From: Coptis chinensis
Taxonomy: Eukaryota > Streptophyta > Magnoliopsida > Ranunculales > Ranunculaceae
Assembly: GCA_015680905.1 (NCBI GenBank)
Contig: CM027379.1
Location: 95,531,001 to 95,595,000, forward strand
Direction of reading: 5' to 3'
Length of the DNA stretch: 64,000 nucleotides
The stretch's first letter is position 1, and every line of letters begins with the position of its first letter. Of this stretch, positions 46,521-57,912 are shown piece after piece. The notes below the pieces were generated by a model. That model was not told the DNA's origin. It did no database searches and was given only the letters and a program-made list of their open reading frames with translations. The position numbers and the translations under genes are program-made.

Positions 46521-47246
46521 CAGGAGTACCCAGAACAGTATTTTGTTGACTTCAACAGTGATATTGATAGTCGCAGCCAAGAAGCACACATCAAATCAAT
46601 GTTATTGTTTGCAATTTGTATTGTGACATGCCATAACAACAAATGGAATGATCGAAAGTAACAATCAATCAAAGGCGCCACTAAACATGTGTTATGGTTA
46701 CCGTTTGTGACCGTGGTACAACTTCAAGATTCAAAGTTAGGCCATTGCCTAAATCTAATTTCACTTTCCGTAACGTCCTCAACAATTGTTCAAGTTCTTC
46801 AACTACAGACAGTTCTATGCGAAATGGGGAGCAATATTTTTATCTTTATTTATGGCATCCAAGTTGTAATATGCATAGTTTGCATAATTACAGCTTGAGA
46901 GGGAGTGTTGAAGTATTTGAAGTATGAGGGCGTGCACCCCTTATTTGCTCCTTAGATAAGGGCGGACACCCCTTATATATTGTTGACACATGTAAAGTCC
47001 CACGTTTTTATAAGTATGGACTATCAGTTTGGCATACCAAACTGAACCGTATTTAGTCTTTTCTATTATCATGTATTGGGTACCTTAACACCCAATGTAT
47101 GGTTAAGTATATATATGAAACTCTGGGTAGAGTATGATAACTTTCTAACCCTATTATTCTAGTCGGCTTCCACTTTTCTCCATTTTTCTTCTTACTGTTT
47201 TTCCTATTAAAACAATGTCACAACTCTCCTAGTATCATCACTAACA

Positions 47247-48482
47247 AATATCATCGTAGAAAGAATTGCTGACTTGTTGCACATAACAAATTTTATCTTC
47301 ATTTGTGGATATCTACATTTTTGCTAACTTAACTGTATTTATACTCTTTTACATGGTGTTTACCAAGTTGCATCACTAGAAATTGAGTGGAACTTTTTGT
47401 TTTTACCAGTCTTAGACTAATTCTCAGTTAATTGTAACGGCTAGCGTGGTCCTTCGCACAAGGATGACATGCACAAATCAAGAAATGGTCATTTTTCTTC
47501 TTGTTAAGATAATTCCACAACAAATGCGTGTCTTCTCTTTTTGGGACACTGCACTATTGTTCTGAATATCAAATCTTATGCCATTTTTCTGTATTACCTC
47601 ATGATTAGGTGCTGATGGACCAGTTCATTGAGAAATATTGCCATGACTTATGTCAGGGTCTCTGGCTAAGCCTTGAAAATTTACCAGGCTATATCCAGAC
47701 CAGCGCATCAACGCGCTTACTCAACATGACAATAGATTACTTCTTACAGCAAAAATTGAACCAAAGTATGTAGTAATTACTGTTGTATGCTCAAAATCTA
47801 AATTGCATTGAGTAATATAGAATATCAAAGTTGTTACCATACACCTGAGTACAAAATGCGCCGACGCCATTACCCACTCACTAATTAAAAAGAGACTACG
47901 ATGTATTAGCTACGCGTCTGTTATAATCTTTAGAGACAAATTCATTCAGTAAAAGAGAATGCGATGTATGAGGCTACGAGCAGCGTGTTTCTAATAATCT
48001 ATAGGCAAAAAATCATATTATAAAACTCACCATCCTATCAATTTGACTCTTGTTTGTCTTGACAATATCAAATACTAAACTTCTCCACATCGTTAACTTA
48101 ATGGTTAAAAAAACTGAACAAAATTCAATTAAGGTGACATCCCCATGAGTTTTTTAATGCCGCCAAGGCTAGTAGCAGCCCTTATACTAGGTTAGATTAT
48201 TTTCGAAGAACTACAGGGACAAACTCTTTTTTCTTGTTAATAACTTAATTTCATAGAAAACGTTGACTGAGTAGTCTGGCTTCACCAATAGGGAAAAATA
48301 AAGGTTATACGTACATGTAAGACTAGTCAGAGTTGCTCTCGTCTTTAAAACTACAAAAAAGGCCCATTTAGTTCTAAAGTACTTCAGTTCACTTTAGCTC
48401 TAAAGTCTAAAAAGCTGAATTTATTTTCTTTTGGTTTTTGGAGTTTTGAGGTGTGTTTTTTACTTTTTTGTGTGTGTTTGAG
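47247..48482. other. Upstream region of the MYB gene
   Basis: Mostly AT-rich non-coding. It contains an exon-like open stretch at 47609-47765 (listed separately) and two diverged copies of a block beginning AAGAGAMTRCGATGTAT at about 47887 and 47954. No TATA box can be assigned with confidence. Confidence 0.4.
47609..47765 (+). other. Unidentified exon-like ORF
   Basis: An open frame of 52 codons, bounded by an acceptor (ATGATTAG) and a donor (CAAA/GTATGT), reads VLMDQFIEKYCHDLCQGLWL and ends DYFLQQKLNQ. Composition and splice sites look like a real internal exon, but I do not recognise the protein. It may be a captured fragment or a remnant of a host gene; no neighbouring exons were found. 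Confidence 0.35.
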
Positions 48483-50279
48483 ATGGGAAGAGCACCTTGT
48501 TGTGACAAAGCTAATGTCAAAAGAGGACCATGGTCTCCTGAAGAAGATTTTGCACTCAAGAACTATGTTGAAAGACATGGAACTGGTGGAAATTGGATTT
48601 CCTTACCACAAAAAGCAGGTGAGTTTTCCAAGTTTCTTAGACAGTTAATTATTTGGTGGAAACCCATTTCAGTACTCTCTTCATTTCTCACTTTTTGAAC
48701 AATAAAATGCTAGTTTTTCTTCTCTTCTGTGGTTTTTTACTTGAAGAAAAATGGAAGTAGAGTTTCTGTTAATCAGGCAAGGAATTTGTCCAAAGCCCGA
48801 ACAAATGTGTATGAAACTTCTTGAGCTAGAAAGTATGGAAGTAGATTTCTGGTATATGAAACTTCATGAGCAAGAAATTGTTATGGAAGGTGATTTCTAA
48901 AATGAAACTTCATGACCAAGAAATTTTTATTAGTCCATTTCTGCTCTATCCATTTTCCATACGATTGGTTTATACTCTATAATCTATACCCCCGAACTCT
49001 TTGTTGTACACTCCTTTTCTCTGCACACAAGCGTTGTGCGGTTTTAAATTCTAGATTTTTAGGAGGAGGACTAGTTCAGTTTTTCAGTCAACAACTGTTT
49101 CTTGTTTTCCCTATTTGGTAGCTGTAACAATGCACACAGAGAAAAGCTGATTTTTCTTTCACTATGTTTATTTATCTTTTCTTCAATGCCCAATGTCTTG
49201 GTTTCACGTTTGTCATTCAGTTAACAGTGAATTGGGACTTTCGTATTTTTCATCCAATTATATTAGCAACTTGATCTTCTTCAAGTTAATTATGGTGCTT
49301 ATATCTTTCGGTTCAAAATTCTCTCAAGTACATATATGTTGTTTCCTATAATACAAATTTAGCTAATCAAAGTTCTCCATTTATCAGGCCTGAAGCGGTG
49401 CGGTAAGAGCTGTCGTTTAAGATGGCTTAATTACCTTAGACCAGACATCAAACATGGAGGTTTTACTGAGGAAGAAGATAATGTTATTTGTAGTCTTTAC
49501 AAAACATAGGGAGCAGGCAAGTTCATTTCAATTTTCCTGTTTTTTTTTTAGTACTATCGATCTTTACTCTTGGCATTGAAAATGTATAATTTTGCTGATT
49601 TTATTCTGTATTGTTGTTTATTTTGATCAGATGGTCAGTCATAGCATCTCAGTTGCAAGGAAGAACAGATAATGATGTAAAGAACTATTGGAACACCAAA
49701 CTAAAGAAAAAGATCTTGGCTGGAAAAATCACCCTCAATGGCGAAAAAATGCTTACTAGTAACAACCATTTGCAGCCTAGTTCTTCATCATCTCTAGCCA
49801 TGCACAATGCATCTCAAAATGATAACAAATGCTTCTCCAGTTACCTCATTCAGAATTCCACTACAGTGCCAATGTCCATGAATGTTAATGTGGGCTCTTC
49901 TAGACTACTTCCTAACTCAGTTAAATTAACTTTTCCTGGACTAGTTGATTCACCCGAATTCAGCGTAGCTTCAGCTAACAATCCCAATGTTTCATCATCA
50001 TCATCATCAGATGTTCCTAGCCTTCCAATTCCATTAGCAGTTCCTTTGGACAACAATTATAGCTCGTGGTGGTCCGGTAATGGAAGCGATGAAGATGACA
50101 GATTTTTTATGGAGTTTGGATTTGGTTCTTCCTATGATCTTTTCAATGGCTTTTGTTTTCAAGAAAGAACCAGTGGTGCAGCTGCTCCAAGCCTTGCTAA
50201 TTATCCTATTTTTGAGAATTTCTTAGCTAATAGTTCTGATACTAAGCCACAAGGATTGTACCAAAGCATTACAAACTAA
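48483..50279 (+). CDS. R2R3-MYB transcription factor, RAX/MYB36-like (frameshifted copy)
   Basis: Three exons: 48483-48618, 49388-49516 and 49631-50279. Exon 1 starts [20 protein letters not shown] and gives repeat R2 with its spaced Trp residues; exon 2 gives [20 protein letters not shown] and the start of R3; exon 3 gives [20 protein letters not shown], then KLKKKILAG and a Ser-rich, late acidic ([13 protein letters not shown]) activation-like tail of about 180 residues. The N-terminus and the GTGGNWI and QKAG phrases match subgroup 14 (RAX1-3, MYB36, MYB87) regulators of axillary meristems and Casparian strip genes. Exon 2 is 129 bp instead of the family-standard 130: one base is missing around 49500-49507, putting a TAG at 49507-49509. 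Intron 2 has a GC donor (CAG/GCAAGT). Either a true frameshift (truncation to about 85 residues, inside the DNA-binding domain) or an assembly indel; the rest is intact and uninterrupted. Confidence 0.85.
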
Positions 50280-51124
50280 AAGTTAGACATTAAGCAGAAA
50301 GGAATGAAAAGTGGCATTATTTCATAAAGGTGTATGTTTTAGTATATCTTGGTTTATAACTACGTAATTAGAAGTTTAGAACTGTGTAAAAAATCAGTAA
50401 AAAGAAATATAATAGTGTTCAGATTTTACAGGCTTCAATTTGAGTATTATTAATCGTATTATGGACTTGTCGACTTGTCGTCAATGAGGTCTTATGATAT
50501 GGCCAAGTTTCCAATAGGGTGAAATGTTCGATCATGAATGTGGCGAAGTGTGTGAGATCAGCAAGTTTACTTGTTTCTGGCTGGTCAGTCACAGAATTTG
50601 CATGTGGTGGCCAATTCAAAGCTGAGGAAAACATCCCTGTCAGACTCATAACCATAAAAGATTCTCCTATTATTATACATTCTACGTATTTTTTCTTACA
50701 TCTGCATGTTTGAAACTTTCAATATACTTGCTCTGGTTTTCTTTGAACCTTCACTCTAACGGTCTTCTTCAGTCTCGTGAAAATCTTTTCACGACTTCAA
50801 CTATAAACATATCATTACTCCCTGACTCCCTGAGTAATTGGGTAAATCCAGTGTATAGCTGCATACCGTGTCGCAATTGGCTTCAAATTATTTATGTAAA
50901 TTACCTGGAGTGCACCTTGTTGCCCACATGTAACTCGAGATATTCCAAATAATTTGGATGCCAAATCCACAATTATTTTAATTGATCCCCTGATTTAGGT
51001 AACATGTTTGCAATAAGATATAAGTATAAACATTTTTTGCTGCAGGAATGATGCATACAGTATTACGTACAGTAGTAATATATATATATTTATATAAACG
51101 ATAATAGGTATAATTGTAACTTTG
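50280..51124. other. MYB 3' region
   Basis: AT-rich, no gene. A polyadenylation-type stretch with AATAAT/AATATA occurs 100-150 bp after the stop (around 50400). A short TA run lies at 51078-51096. Confidence 0.4.
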
Positions 51125-51507
51125 TAAGAGCATCATCAATGCGTTGTTATAATTGCTTGTGACACGTCAGCATTTTTCAGTGATACAAATTGCCAAATCA
51201 AAGTTAAGTACATTGCAAAATTGTTAAATTTGATTTCGTTTTTCTGAACAACAAAACTTATCCCATGCCACAAGGTCAACGGACCTAAATATATCCGTTC
51301 ATAAAAAGTTATGGACCGCAAAATTTTGGGACGGGCAACTTGTCCATGCGGCTCATTTATATTTTTCTCACAAATTTGGTTTGGAATTTGACAATTGTTA
51401 GAATATAAATCGTGTTTTGACAGCGCACGTTGGGGGTAAAAATTGCCAAAATCATTTCCATCTGTCACATTATAAATGGATATCTCAACGCGTTGATGAT
51501 GCTCTAA
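51125..51507. mobile_element. Tourist-like MITE, 377 bp, TAA duplication
   Basis: Element 51128-51504. Left end GAGCATCATCAATGCGTTG, right end on the opposite strand GAGCATCATCAACGCGTTG: 19-bp inverted repeats with one mismatch. Both flanks are TAA (51125-51127 and 51505-51507), the 3-bp duplication of PIF/Harbinger-derived Tourist MITEs. No coding capacity. Its termini differ from those of the large Harbinger element at 53552, so that element is not the obvious source of its transposase. Confidence 0.9.
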
Positions 51508-53548
51508 GTACATAGATTATGATTGAAACTGAAATTGCATTTCTAGACCCTATTTGATACATACTCCAAAATTTACTGGTAATTATTCTGTTGTTTTTCG
51601 GATAATAATTAGTACCGCTAGAAGAAAGATTAAAGAATAACTACTGGTAGTAATCGTTTTCCTTCTTTCTTTTTGGATAAAAATCTCTTTTTTCATATTA
51701 ATGAATTCAAATAAACTCTGTTGGCTGATATTTTAATGATGATCAACGTCCTTCTCTTCGAATTAAATTTACTATGCTGCGCTAATGTTTTCTAATATCC
51801 TGGCTACAAGATTCAATTTATTGCCTAACCAGGTGTTAAACCCCCTCTGAACATAGTGTGCCTATGTAATTGATTTGTGATAAATATATTGTCTATTTTA
51901 AATTATAGGGACTCTTTCAAAGGTACGGTTACCATCTCTGACTAAGATTATTGAAGTTAATTGGGAGAAGAACATTAGTAGTAACTAATAGAAGCATTCT
52001 TAGTAATAGCAAAACCAGTTCTGTGTTAAATCAACTACATACTATGTCGTTCAAGTCTAGTGCGCATTTTTCTCTAAAAGACATAATTATGCAATGTTTT
52101 AACTTTCAACATATAAAATTCTACATAGAATAATAAGAATTATATAAATGAGATGTAACAATGTACAGTAGTGTTGTAGACTTCTTTATAGTTAGTGAGA
52201 CCTTCATTTCACGCATTTAAATATTTCTGTGGCATGAACTCTCGTCAAGTTTGGTAACCTGGCCTATAATTATCAAGCATTAACATGGTGTAGTTAATTT
52301 TGTATTCTTCCGGCCATCTTGTTTTGGTTATATGTGTTGCCTACCATTATGATTTCGGCCGGGTTAGGATTAGACTTGCTCTAAATGAAGAAGCTCCTAA
52401 TTAAGGGACCCTTCAAAGCCGGCCTACTTATGTTCGCTTTAATGTCTACATATTGGTTATTGGTGGCTTTACTTGCAAATGAATATTCCTTTGTCATGTG
52501 TGTATGAAGAAGAATATAGCGTGTTGAACTAAGAACTTTGCATATGGTTTAGCAGTTTAATAGTTAGCTTGATTAGATATAGATATCTGTATGAATGACA
52601 ATCTATAAAGCCCAAGTATTGAATATGTGGGATATATATTTTTTTCGATAAACACCACTCCATATATATAAATTGCAGCATAAAAAGATTGTTTACAACA
52701 AGGCAGCAGACAGACTACTAGGAGCTTGGCTCCATGCTCTTCTCTTGAGAATACGTGGAATATACTCACTTGGCGACTTGGCTTGGTCACGTTGATTTAA
52801 ATAAATCATTTACTGTAGAACTGCACATGTATACTCTAATGAATTGAAGCCTAGCTAGAAATAAACACTGTACATAAGACTATGATTCAATGAAGAAAAT
52901 AACAGTGTTGTTGTAGTAGTCAACTAATTGTTTGGGCAAATTAGTCTAACACTCTAACTAATTAAGCCAACGACATCGAGTTAAATATTCTCATTAGACT
53001 TGACTGTTTCGATTAGTCTAGTAAATAGTAATACGGTACGTGTGCGGTGTGCCATGCAAAAATCCATATTTTACAAGCTAAGTTTTCCACCAGATGATCG
53101 ATGGACGACCACGTCCCACTTAAGTCGTATATGAACACATCAAAGATTAAGTTAAAGAACATCCTTACATAAACGCCAAGATATAGCCACAACTGAATAA
53201 GCATCCAGCTAATTAACAACACATGTTTACTACTTAGTTTACTGATTTATAGTAGAATATATACTTAAGTTTAATTAACTAATTTCAAAGTCAAGATGTG
53301 AAAGGCTTCCATAGCATATTATCGCCCTTGTAAGAAGCTAACTAACTACTTAAAATGTCACTTATTTCCCTTATATCTTTGCTAGAAACCAAAGCTAGTT
53401 ACAAGTCAACATCGGATTAAAGATATTTTAATGCGACCAATGCGATGGCTCAACGTCCAAAACTTAGTCCTTATCCATCTGAAAAAACAATCAACTTGTC
53501 AAATTTCATTCGTAAGTCATAGTGACAAGAAATATCAATTCATATATC
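51508..53548. other. Intergenic, no gene recognised
   Basis: AT-rich sequence between the MITE and the Harbinger element. Short open frames on both strands have no recognisable domains. Confidence 0.4.
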
Positions 53549-53701
53549 TTAGGGTAAGTCTAATGGTGCGGCAAAACACCAAATTTCACGTAAAATGTGA
53601 TCTAATAGTACGTTAAACGTTATACCCCCAACGCTATCTTTATAAATTTCTCTATTTATGCAGTCACTTTTAACGCGATAGCGTATGCTCTCATCGCCAT
53701 A

Positions 53702-53860
53702 GCCGCCAGTGGCGGCCAGCCAAAAAAAAACCAAATAACTCTACACGGCATAGCCACTGGCGGTTAGAAATTTATTTTCATTTTGAAATAACTCTACATG
53801 CCACTCCCACTGGCGGTTAGAATTCAATCAATATTTCCACCCGCCACTCCCACTGGCGGT
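53702..53860. repeat. Left subterminal CACTGGCGG repeats
   Basis: GCCGCCAGTGGCGGC is a perfect palindrome at 53702-53716. Three more copies of CCACTGGCGGTTAG or CCCACTGGCGGTTAG follow near 53754, 53807 and 53852. The same motif recurs at the other end of the element (62155-62310), so it may be a transposase/ORF1 binding site. Inference from position only. Confidence 0.75.
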
Positions 53861-54196
53861 TAGCATTGAATTCTCTATTTTTTTGTTTTTTTAATAACTT
53901 AATTTATGCAATTACCATTCTATCCTACCCTTTTAAATTTTTTTGATTTAGTTCTATTTCTTTGTTATAATTTCAATTTTAAGATTAAATTTATTCCGAT
54001 TTGCAGCAACTTAATTAATTATTTAAATAAAATATTTATTGAAAATAAAAAAACAACAAATTAAAAGGAAATGCATTAAAAATGAATGTACGAAACATTT
54101 AAAATTCTTAATCAAATTAATCAATCGCTTTCTTCGTATTTTTCAAAGTGCAAATTTCTTGAAGGAGTCCGTGCATTCATTGAAGAATTTGATCTT

Positions 54197-54769
54197 TCAA
54201 AATTTGTTTCTTTGCGTTTTTGTACCATTTTTTCCTTGAGGTATCATAATCGATGTATTTGTGCTCATGATCTCCTTTTCCCATGCCAATGTCTCACGGA
54301 ATTCTTTTTTTTCTGCAAGTTTAATCCTTGAAGGATTAGACGCTTCACTTTCATAGAATTTTTTCCCACGGTCAGTTGCTGCTTCAATGGCCTCCATTGC
54401 CCGTTGAGATTGTCGCGTTAATTCTTTGAGAAAAGTTTCGTTTTCACCGCAAACTCTTTTTTTTTTTTGATTTGTCTCTTCCACAATCCGGTCTTTTGAT
54501 GAACCGTGTCTTTGCATTTCGAATCGGTGTTCCCCATGCCATCTTGTTTGTTTAATGGAGCCGAGACCCATTATGAAAATTAGTTTGAGAGAAACCAAGT
54601 GTAGTTGGAATTGAATGGCGCCCATTTTTGTAGTCTTTCAAAATAAACCACGATGATCAAATTTGAAGGGTTTATTATCTGAAGACCTGGTGACATATAA
54701 CTTCCTTGCTTGCTCCATCTGTAAAAGAAAAAAAAAATATTAGTTTGAGTTTAATCAATTATATTCTAG

Positions 54770-54849
<80 letters not shown>

Positions 54850-55142
54850 CAATGTCCATTTCGTTAGTTCCCGATCTGTTCATATCTTCGACGATTCAAA
54901 CATCCACGAAATAAAGTAACTGCTTTATTTATAAGTTGCCAGCTACTTGTAACACTTCTCATAGTTCGTGCCTCTGTAAAACCCCGTATCATCCTCTGAT
55001 TCTCAAATTGTTCTTTAATTTTATCCCACAATATGTTGCCTGATTGATTTGTTTCGGTAATTGGATCAATTGAATTATCCAACCATGTTTGGCATAATAT
55101 TGTGTCTTCATCAACGCTAAATGATGATCCCCTGCTTGACAT
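54197..55142 (-). pseudogene. Harbinger ORF1, Myb/SANT-like with NAM-associated end
   Basis: Exon 1 (55142-54870) reads MSSRGSSFSVDEDTILCQTW, a Trp-containing Myb/SANT-like DNA-binding start, then KIKEQFENQRM and SVTSSWQLI. An intron holding a long TA array follows. Exon 2 (about 54720-54197) starts MEQARKLYV and NKPFKFDHRG, then FEMQRHGSSKDRIVEE and a Lys/Glu-rich coiled-coil RGKKFYESEA..LAEKKEFRETLAWEKEIM, the NAM-associated C-terminal pattern. ORF1 of Harbinger elements assists transposase in DNA binding and nuclear import. Frameshift near 54650 splits exon 2. Confidence 0.75.
54771..54848. repeat. (TA)39 microsatellite
   Basis: Seventy-eight bases of uninterrupted TA, inside the ORF1 intron. 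Exact copy number is likely to vary and be hard to assemble. Confidence 0.95.
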
Positions 55143-55606
55143 TGTTACTGAAAGAGAGAGAGAGATGAAGACAGTATTATTGATAAGACAAAAATAAAAT
55201 ATTACTGATGTTTGCGGGAATGTGCATTTTAGAGAGGAAAAGACAGTCTTTTTATAGGGTCAGATTGAATTATTGAATTTTATTTTCTTGTGGTGTGTAC
55301 ACTATTGATTAGGGTCATTGGGTTGTGGGCAAGATTGTAATGAATTATGTAAGAAATTATTGGGGTGTGTGCAAGATTGAAATGAATCATGCATGCATGG
55401 AATCTATTTATTGGGGTGTGTGCAAGATAAAGAATTGTGTTAAGAAATGCATAGAATCTATCTAGAGTACGCATGTTGCATGTGTACTCTCCTGGCCCTC
55501 CACCAGCATATATAACATAACTCTCCGTAAGAAATTAAACCAATTTGCTATCACACACAACTTTTAATATTTGCAATTTTTATTCCATAATTTATTTACT
55601 AGAAAA
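55143..55606. promoter_or_regulatory. Divergent promoter interval of the Harbinger genes
   Basis: 464 bp between the ORF1 start (minus) and transposase start (plus). It contains four phrases of TTGGGGTGTGTGCAAGAT type (55319-55430), which may be regulatory repeats. A shared bidirectional promoter is inferred from gene order. Confidence 0.5.
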
Positions 55607-56974
55607 ATGAATTCTGATAGTGATAATGATTATGATTCTGATTCCCAGAGAAGACGACGTATTGAAAGACACTTCATGCATGAACAAGAAGTGTTGACAA
55701 AAAATTCACTCTCGCATTCAAATGAATCTTGTTACAACAGCTCATATCATTGAAAACTCTAATCAACCAACTCTCCATATTGGGTCTGTCCCAGGACGCG
55801 CTTATAGGAACCGTAATAGGGCAACGGGAAATGCTCTCTTAAAGGCCAATTATTTCGGTGTCAATCCCACATATGATGAAGTTTTATTTCGGAAGCGCAA
55901 CAGAATGAGCAGTCACCTATTCTCGAGGATTAGGATTGGTCTTAAGGAACATAGTGATTTTTGGATGAAGAAATATGATGCAGCCAATAAACCCGGTTTG
56001 TCGTCACGCGGCAAAATAATGTGTGCGTTCCAAATGCTAGCAAACGGAAGCCCAGCTGATTCAATGGATCAGTATTTTCGTATTGCGCAGTCAACAACAC
56101 TCTCTTTTGTTAAAATGTTTTGCAAACATGTGGTGGAGAGATTTGGTGCACAATATCTAAGATCCCCAAATGAAGAAGACATTGTCAGATTACTCCGTAT
56201 TGCTGAGTTAAGAGGTTTTCCTGGCATGCTTGGCAGTCTAGACTGTATGCATTGGACGTGGCAAGCATGTCCAATGGAATGGGCAGGACAGTATACTAGA
56301 CGACATGGATCAGCAACTCTTGTACTCGAGGCAGTTGCTTCTTTCGACATGTGGATATGGCATGCTTACTTCGGTTTACCAGGTACTAATAATGATGTTA
56401 ATGTTTTGTGGCGCTCTAATCTTTTTCACGAGACTAGCATTAGGTTTAACCCTCCGGAAAACTATTCTCTCATGGGTAAGGACTATCTTGTCGGTTATTA
56501 CTTACCGACGGTATACATCCTCAGTTGTCTACACTAGTGAAGGCGAAAAGGAATCCTAAATCAAGAAGAGATAAATTGTTTACGCTGATGCAAGAATCTT
56601 ATAGAAAAGACGTTGAACGAGCATTTGGGGTTCTTCAATCTCGTTTTGCAATTGTTAGAGGCAAAGTTCGCTTGTGGGACAAAGATGTGCTCCATGATAT
56701 TATGTCGGCATGCATTATTTTGCATAACATGATTGTTGAGGAAGAACGACATAACTATTTGAACGCTTACGTTTATGGAGACTCTGAACCTATTATTAAC
56801 CATGATTACTTTGAAAATCCTAATATAGTAGAAATTGTTCCCGACTGAAACCCCAATTCAGCTGAATTCCGCAGAGTCTTGCAACGCGTGGCATATGTGC
56901 ATAATAGGCACGAGCATGTGGAATTAGAGCAGCGTCTGATTAACCATTTATGGGAATGGCGTGATCAGAATTAA
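55607..56974 (+). pseudogene. PIF/Harbinger DDE transposase (ORF2), frameshifted
   Basis: Starts MNSDSDNDYDSDSQRRRRIE, a frameshift near 55730, then the main body VPGRAYRNRNRATGNALL to VGYYL (55770-56510). It contains the DDE_Tnp_4 motifs GSLDCMHWTW (first Asp, about 56237), GTNNDVNVLW (second Asp, about 56390) and, after a 1-bp deletion near 56507, VERAFGVLQSRFAIV with the catalytic Glu (56610). A TGA at 56846-56848 interrupts the C-terminus, which otherwise continues to TAA at 56972. The catalytic triad is intact; three local lesions (two frameshifts, one stop) inactivate it if they are real. Confidence 0.9.
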
Positions 56975-57219
56975 GATGTTTTTATGTCGTGCATTTCTTA
57001 TATGTTTCCAGTGTACGTTTACTCGTGCATTTATGGGAATGGTAGTCTTTTTATGTCGTGCATTTCAAGTGCCTGCTCCATTCAATTGCTTGGAGTAGGC
57101 ACTTGAATTCGGCTTCTTCTGCACTACATGCTTCATTGCTTTATGTTCGTGCAGCCAAGTAGAGACCATTAGAATCTCGTAACACATAACAGTAGGCAAA
57201 ATTGTGTCCAAATTTCCCT
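56975..57219. other. Repeated TTTATGTCGTGCATTTC region
   Basis: 3' region of the transposase gene; TTTATGTCGTGCATTTC occurs at about 56980 and 57050, and a related CAAGTGCCTGCTCCA..GGAGTAGGCACTTG inverted repeat at 57067-57110 (hairpin, terminator-like). No gene. Confidence 0.5.
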
Positions 57220-57384
57220 CTAAATAGGCCAGCTTTGTGGTGGATAATGATCAAGCCTCAGTTGCCAAGGATGTGCAGCTACAGATCTCCTTGACAAAGA
57301 TGACAGTATTCTCTCATTCAGATGTGGAACTTGACTTTTCTTCTGAGCAACTTCTTTTGCATATTCGATTACTTTGTCACTCAT
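57220..57384 (-). pseudogene. Soluble inorganic pyrophosphatase N-terminal fragment (captured)
   Basis: The minus frame reads MSDKVIEYAKEVAQKKSQVP then HLNERILSSLSRRSVAAHPW, after which it diverges (QLRLDHYPP...) and stops at 57220. NERILSSLSRRSVAAHPW is the conserved segment before the active-site region of plant soluble (PPA) pyrophosphatases, which hydrolyse PPi in the cytosol. The usual H-D-L-E-I-G-P-G continuation is missing, consistent with an exon end or a break. A TTTGATAG acceptor-like site precedes the ATG, so it may be one genomic exon. It lies inside the Harbinger element, minus strand. Confidence 0.85.
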
Positions 57385-57700
57385 TTTCTATCAAAGATAA
57401 CAAAAATGTATCATTTAAAGTCATAGTCAAGGGGGAAGTTCTTCAGATCTGTAATAAAATGTGAAATCTGGCCAAAATATATTTGATGGCATCCAATCCT
57501 TTATGTACCTAAATATGTAAATATATTAATGAAAGTTTATACATGGAAGCAAATAATATTGCTACGTTTATGTTGTTACACGTCTCAAAACAGAACTAAC
57601 AATCTGAATCTCATCCATTTGTCGTGAGATAATTAAAGCATGAAAGTAGTCAAAACAACATGCCGAACAGCAAGCACATATATACATACATAGATGAACT

Positions 57701-57912
57701 CTAAATGCCCCTGGAACCTAGAACATCAACCCACATAAGCTGAAGCTCTACTTCACCACATTCTACATCAACCCACATAAGCTGACAATTGTACCGCTTA
57801 GAAGGTCTACCAGATGCATTTTGACGGCCTCGAGAAAAGGCTTAATGTCGAACTCTACATCCCCCATTTTGTCATCCATGCTGAAAGTGTCTTTGTCGTC
57901 TGCAAGCATACC
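57701..57912 (-). pseudogene. CAR-type C2-domain protein C-terminal fragment (captured)
   Basis: Minus frame: DDKDTFSMDDKMGDVEFDIK, PFLEAVKMHL, a jump to another frame, then VECGEVELQLMWVDVLGSRG and a stop. This is the C2-domain end of plant CAR (C2-domain ABA-related) proteins, calcium-dependent membrane-binding helpers of ABA receptors. The segment between the two pieces (normally about 40 residues with a CLAEES-like motif) is missing. The phrase CATAAGCTGA is repeated across the junction, suggesting deletion between short repeats. Inside the Harbinger element. Confidence 0.8.

Larger units (their letters stand above)
44789..47246 (+). mobile_element. Small non-autonomous LTR retrotransposon
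   Basis: LTRs at 44789-45119 and 46906-47246 (331 and 341 bp) start TGTTGAAGTATTTGAAG and are about 85-90 percent alike by eye. The primer site TGGTATCAGAGC (45120) is perfect for tRNA-Met, and GCTTGAGAGGGAG is a PPT before the right LTR. Flanks AGTAT and AATAT are a 5-bp duplication with one change. The 1.8-kb interior has no retrotransposon protein, only a 126-codon frame of repeats (CTATTCAC-type, 45540-45660) and a repeat AGCAGTCAAGCCTAAACTGC (46370-46500). It is therefore copia-like and mobilised in trans, if at all. Confidence 0.85.
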
